DNA from: Arcicella rigui
GTDB lineage: Bacteria > Bacteroidota > Bacteroidia > Cytophagales > Spirosomataceae
Direction: 5' to 3'
Length of the DNA stretch: 64,000 nt
Assembly (NCBI RefSeq): GCF_034929435.1
Contig: NZ_JAYFUM010000014.1
Coordinates: forward strand, 62,001-126,000
Shown: positions 61,391-64,000 of the stretch, piece after piece
How positions within the stretch are numbered: position 1 is the stretch's first letter
Layout of the letters: each line of letters opens with the position of its first letter
Position numbers and translations under genes: made by a program
The notes under the pieces: generated by a model
What the model was told of the DNA's origin: nothing
The model's input: only the letters and a program-made list of their open reading frames with translations
The model's database searches: none

Positions 61391-62362
61391 TTACTTATTC
61401 ATTATCCATTCCAAAGCTCTTTTCTCAGACCATAAAACACCTTGATAATTATGTTGATAAAAACCACAATGTCCGCCATTTTCGGGAGCTTGAAAATATA
61501 CTTTTTCCAAGAACTTAGCTTTTTCAAAAGGGTAACAATCCTTTGATAAAAAAGGGTCATTTTGGGCATTGATGATTAATGTTGGAATCTGAATTTTGTC
61601 CAAAAAGTATAAGGAACTATTACGTTCGTAATAGTCTTCTGCATCTTGGAAACCGTGGAGTTGTGAAGTGTAACAATCATCGAAATCTTTTAAAGTTTTG
61701 ATTTTCGAGATGTTTGAAGTTTGTATTTGTTCTGGAAAAAGTTTTGCTTTTGCCAAGATTTTCTTTTTCAATGAGTCGTTGAATCGCTTGGTATAAAACC
61801 AACCAATTGTCTGGCTACTGCTTGAAAGGTGCAAAGGTACTGAAAATGTTACCGCTTTTTTGATTTTTGGAGAGAGTTTTTCAGATTGCTCGCCCAAATA
61901 CTTGAGTGTAAGATTTCCGCCTAAGCTAAAACCTATCAAATTTATGGCTTCATAGCCTTTTGAAATAGCGTATTTTATCACTAAATCGAGGTCGTCGGTA
62001 GCTCCGCTGTGATAAAAACGAATGGTTTTGTTCAATTCTCCCGAACAACTTCTGAAATTCCAAGCCAAACAGTCGAACCCATGCTGATTGAAGTTTTGCA
62101 CCATTCCTGTAATGTACTGACGATGCGAGTCGCCTTCTAAGCCATGCGAAAGAATCAGCAAAGGAGCTTTTTTAGTATGTCCGTTTTCTTGCTTGGCTTT
62201 CGACCAATCTACGTCTAAAAAATCATTATCGGGCGTGCTAATTCGTTCACGCAAGTACTTCACAGTTGTTATCTTGCGGAAAACTGAGGGAAAAATGGTC
62301 TGAGTGTGACCGTTTGGTAGCCAAAAAGGAGCTTGATAATCAGCGTGTTTGATAATTGGCAT
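61391..62362 (-). CDS. YheT-family alpha/beta hydrolase
   Basis: 323 residues. N-terminal PFWLPNGHTQTIFPS is typical of the YheT/EMB8-type hydrolases. The oxyanion region LILSHGLEGDSHRQYI is near residue 73. The nucleophile motif is GFSLGGNLTLKYLG (Ser about 145); late residues NDPFLS (Asp) and GGHCGFYQH (His) complete the triad. A carboxylesterase of unknown physiological substrate. Downstream of the aminotransferase gene, 76 bases apart. Confidence 0.85.
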   Translation of the reverse strand: MPIIKHADYQAPFWLPNGHTQTIFPSVFRKITTVKYLRERISTPDNDFLDVDWSKAKQENGHTKKAPLLILSHGLEGDSHRQYITGMVQNFNQHGFDCLAWNFRSCSGELNKTIRFYHSGATDDLDLVIKYAISKGYEAINLIGFSLGGNLTLKYLGEQSEKLSPKIKKAVTFSVPLHLSSSSQTIGWFYTKRFNDSLKKKILAKAKLFPEQIQTSNISKIKTLKDFDDCYTSQLHGFQDAEDYYERNSSLYFLDKIQIPTLIINAQNDPFLSKDCYPFEKAKFLEKVYFQAPENGGHCGFYQHNYQGVLWSEKRALEWIMNK

Positions 62363-62438
62363 AAGTTTCAGAATTATCCTTTAAAATTACATTGAATCTT
62401 TGAAAGGTTTAATACTTATAGCAAAAATCATCACTTTT

Positions 62439-63554
62439 TCATGGAATTATTAAATTTTCAAAAAGTATATTTATATTATTTAAGCCTATGCTAAGTTCTT
62501 CTTGAGTGGGATAACCGAAACCAATTCGCATATAAGTCTTGTCTCGCTCGAACCAATGCCCCACTCCTACCACTGTTTGGTACTTCTGATGCAAAGTTTC
62601 ATAAAACAATTCTATGTCAATTTTATAATCAGATTTAAGTCTCGGGAAACAGACTACTCCTGCTGATGGCTCGTTCCATTCTAAATAATTTTGTTGAGCA
62701 AACCATTGTTTCAATACTTCAAAATTCTGCCGAATATGTGCATGAGTTGCTGGAATTAATCGGTCTTTCTGCAGTAATGCCTGATAAGCAATTTCTTCGT
62801 CGATAACCGAATTACAAATAATCATTTGTTCTTTGGCTGCCAAAAATTGCTGCATTAAAGTAGTATCTCTACAAATAATCCAACCAATTCTGATACCCGG
62901 TAAGCCATAAGCTTTTGACAAAGAACAAACCGAAATTACTTGTTTGCTGTGTGCAGCAGAATAGGATTTTAACGTACTTTGGAAATTTAGCTCTCGGTAG
63001 GTTTCATCAACCAGTAAATAAAAATTATGCTTTTCGGCAAGTGAAATTAAGGCTTGAATAAGCTCTTCTGAAAATACTTTTCCCGTTGGATTATGAGGAT
63101 TGGTAATACTTACTAATTTGGTATTAGGGCGAATTGCCGCTTCAATTTGTTGAATATCAAGGTCAAAATTATGCTCAAATGCCAAGTCAATAATAGACAT
63201 TTGGCTACCGATAGCTCTGGGCGTTTCCAGATTTGTTCCATAATTTGGACGAATGACAATCAAGTGTTCGTCTGAACATAACAGCGTTGTATGAATAATA
63301 AAAAGAGCCATTGCGGCACTTTGACAAACCAATACGTCTTCTGTTTTTAAGTTTTCGTTTTTGTCGATAATTAATTCACGAAGTTCTTTTTTCCCTCGGT
63401 GTTCGCCATAAAACAAAACCAATTCGTCGAGATTTAGCCCCAAATCTTTTAGGGCTAAATCTCTGACTGAACTTTCTGCTAAATTGTATAAAATTGAGCC
63501 ATAACCTTTTTCTTCGGGAGCTTCAATTTCAATGGGCATTCTTCTAAAATCCAT
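62439..63554 (-). CDS. PLP-dependent aminotransferase (class I/II)
   Basis: 371 residues from ATG 63554 (MDFRRMPIEIEAPEE); a TTG at 63563 adds three residues. Motifs: ITNPHNPTGKVFSEE near residue 150, a YRELNFQ substrate segment, and the PLP-Lys region VCSLSKAYGLPGIRIGWIIC near 214. Similar to aspartate/LL-DAP-like or cysteine-lyase-like aminotransferases; the substrate is unknown. It starts 12 bases after the M28 peptidase stop and is probably co-transcribed. Confidence 0.85.
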   Translation of the reverse strand: MDFRRMPIEIEAPEEKGYGSILYNLAESSVRDLALKDLGLNLDELVLFYGEHRGKKELRELIIDKNENLKTEDVLVCQSAAMALFIIHTTLLCSDEHLIVIRPNYGTNLETPRAIGSQMSIIDLAFEHNFDLDIQQIEAAIRPNTKLVSITNPHNPTGKVFSEELIQALISLAEKHNFYLLVDETYRELNFQSTLKSYSAAHSKQVISVCSLSKAYGLPGIRIGWIICRDTTLMQQFLAAKEQMIICNSVIDEEIAYQALLQKDRLIPATHAHIRQNFEVLKQWFAQQNYLEWNEPSAGVVCFPRLKSDYKIDIELFYETLHQKYQTVVGVGHWFERDKTYMRIGFGYPTQEELSIGLNNINILFENLIIP

Positions 63555-63566
63555 TCTTAGCAAAAT

Positions 63567-64000
63567 TTACATTCCAACTTTTGGCAATACAGGTAAACTT
63601 TCGTTGCCTTCCTCTCCTACTGCTTGTACGGCAAAAAAGTAATTATCTTTTGAATAAGGCAACACAATTCCATTTTTTGTTGTGAAGATTTTCTTCTGCC
63701 AGAAAGGTTGATACGTCTCACGAACCAATACATAATAGCCTTTTACTTTGCCAGATTTGGGAGCTTGCCAAAAAAGTGTTGTAGAATTTGTTAGATTTTT
63801 TGTATCAATCGTCAAGTTTTGAACCGTTGCAGGAGCTTTCGCCAAGTTGGCTAAAGTGGCTAAATTCATCGCAGTATTTTTTCGCAAGTATTCAAAATCC
63901 ATAAATTCTGGATAATCTCCGTACTGAATACCTTTTTCAGTTCTTAAATCCTGATGTTGATGTTCGTAATTTTCGTTCATTTCGGTTACTCTTACGGCCG
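63567..64000 (-). CDS. M28-family metallopeptidase, C-terminal part only (runs off the window)
   Basis: The open frame continues to the window edge without stop. The six codons before the apparent ATG at 63980 are also in frame (AVRVTE-MNENYEHQHQDLR). This is the typical C-terminal part of an M28 (aminopeptidase-like) domain with its metal-binding/substrate end, followed by a fibronectin type III-like domain (TIDTKNLTNSTTLFWQAPKSG as a landmark in shorter pieces: NSTTLFWQAP, KGYYVLVRE). The catalytic centre is beyond the window, so the ATG at 63980 is not the real start. First visible gene of a minus-strand set. Confidence 0.72.
   Translation of the reverse strand, partial: AVRVTEMNENYEHQHQDLRTEKGIQYGDYPEFMDFEYLRKNTAMNLATLANLAKAPATVQNLTIDTKNLTNSTTLFWQAPKSGKVKGYYVLVRETYQPFWQKKIFTTKNGIVLPYSKDNYFFAVQAVGEEGNESLPVLPKVGM

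Overview
The window looks like chromosomal DNA from a Bacteroidota species, most likely order Cytophagales (Spirosoma/Flectobacillus/Arcicella/Emticicia-like). The evidence is AT-rich DNA, a GldD gliding lipoprotein, DUF3857/transglutaminase proteins, LytS/LytTR signalling, a SerB-SerA fusion, and promoters of the Bacteroidota type (TAnnTTTG -7 box) with few Shine-Dalgarno sites. I cannot fix genus or species. No tRNA, rRNA, CRISPR array, IS transposase, prophage or integrase was seen.

Layout. 0-13.9 kb is mostly core: TlpA-like thioredoxin protein, NhaD antiporter, aspartate aminotransferase, a LytS/LytTR two-component pair, PlsC acyltransferase, AIM24-family protein, GldD, nitroreductase, M20 amidohydrolase, Ffh. 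14.3-16.3 kb holds a nucleotidyltransferase (broken by one frameshift at its active site) followed by a T4 Pnkp-like kinase-phosphatase, an apparent RNA-repair pair. 16.4-32.2 kb has PheT, an S41 protease, four tandem DUF3857 paralogues, a LysE exporter and PriA. 32.2-38 kb is accessory: an ADP-ribosyltransferase-like gene coupled to a small partner, secreted and outer-membrane proteins, a PAS-LuxR regulator, an HPP protein and a histidine-kinase remnant. 38-49 kb has a gamma-glutamyltransferase and a seven-gene operon (HlyD, TolC, ABC ATPase, two permeases, NtrC-type regulator, histidine kinase) with a candidate sigma-54 promoter upstream.

49.6-55.3 kb is defence-like and repeat-rich. A DNA methyltransferase, a PD-(D/E)XK nuclease and a GHKL (MORC/Hsp90-like) ATPase form one operon, bordered by copies of a two-hairpin repeat and a decayed small gene. 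55.3-64 kb carries a Gfo/Idh/MocA oxidoreductase and the serine pathway: a SerB-SerA fusion and a class V aminotransferase. An AAA ATPase/Toprim pair, resembling OLD/PARIS-type defence modules, sits between these two serine genes and overlaps the start of the aminotransferase. A YheT hydrolase, a class I/II aminotransferase and the C-terminal end of an M28 peptidase complete the window.

A recurring structural theme is intergenic heptamer-repeat DNA whose two arms are reverse complements (long hairpins). It occurs at seven places, three of them between genes of the same efflux/two-component operon. The best candidates for something undescribed are the MTase-nuclease-GHKL operon, the ATPase-Toprim insertion, the ADP-ribosyltransferase pair and the heptamer hairpins. 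All functional calls are by motif reading; no database search was possible.
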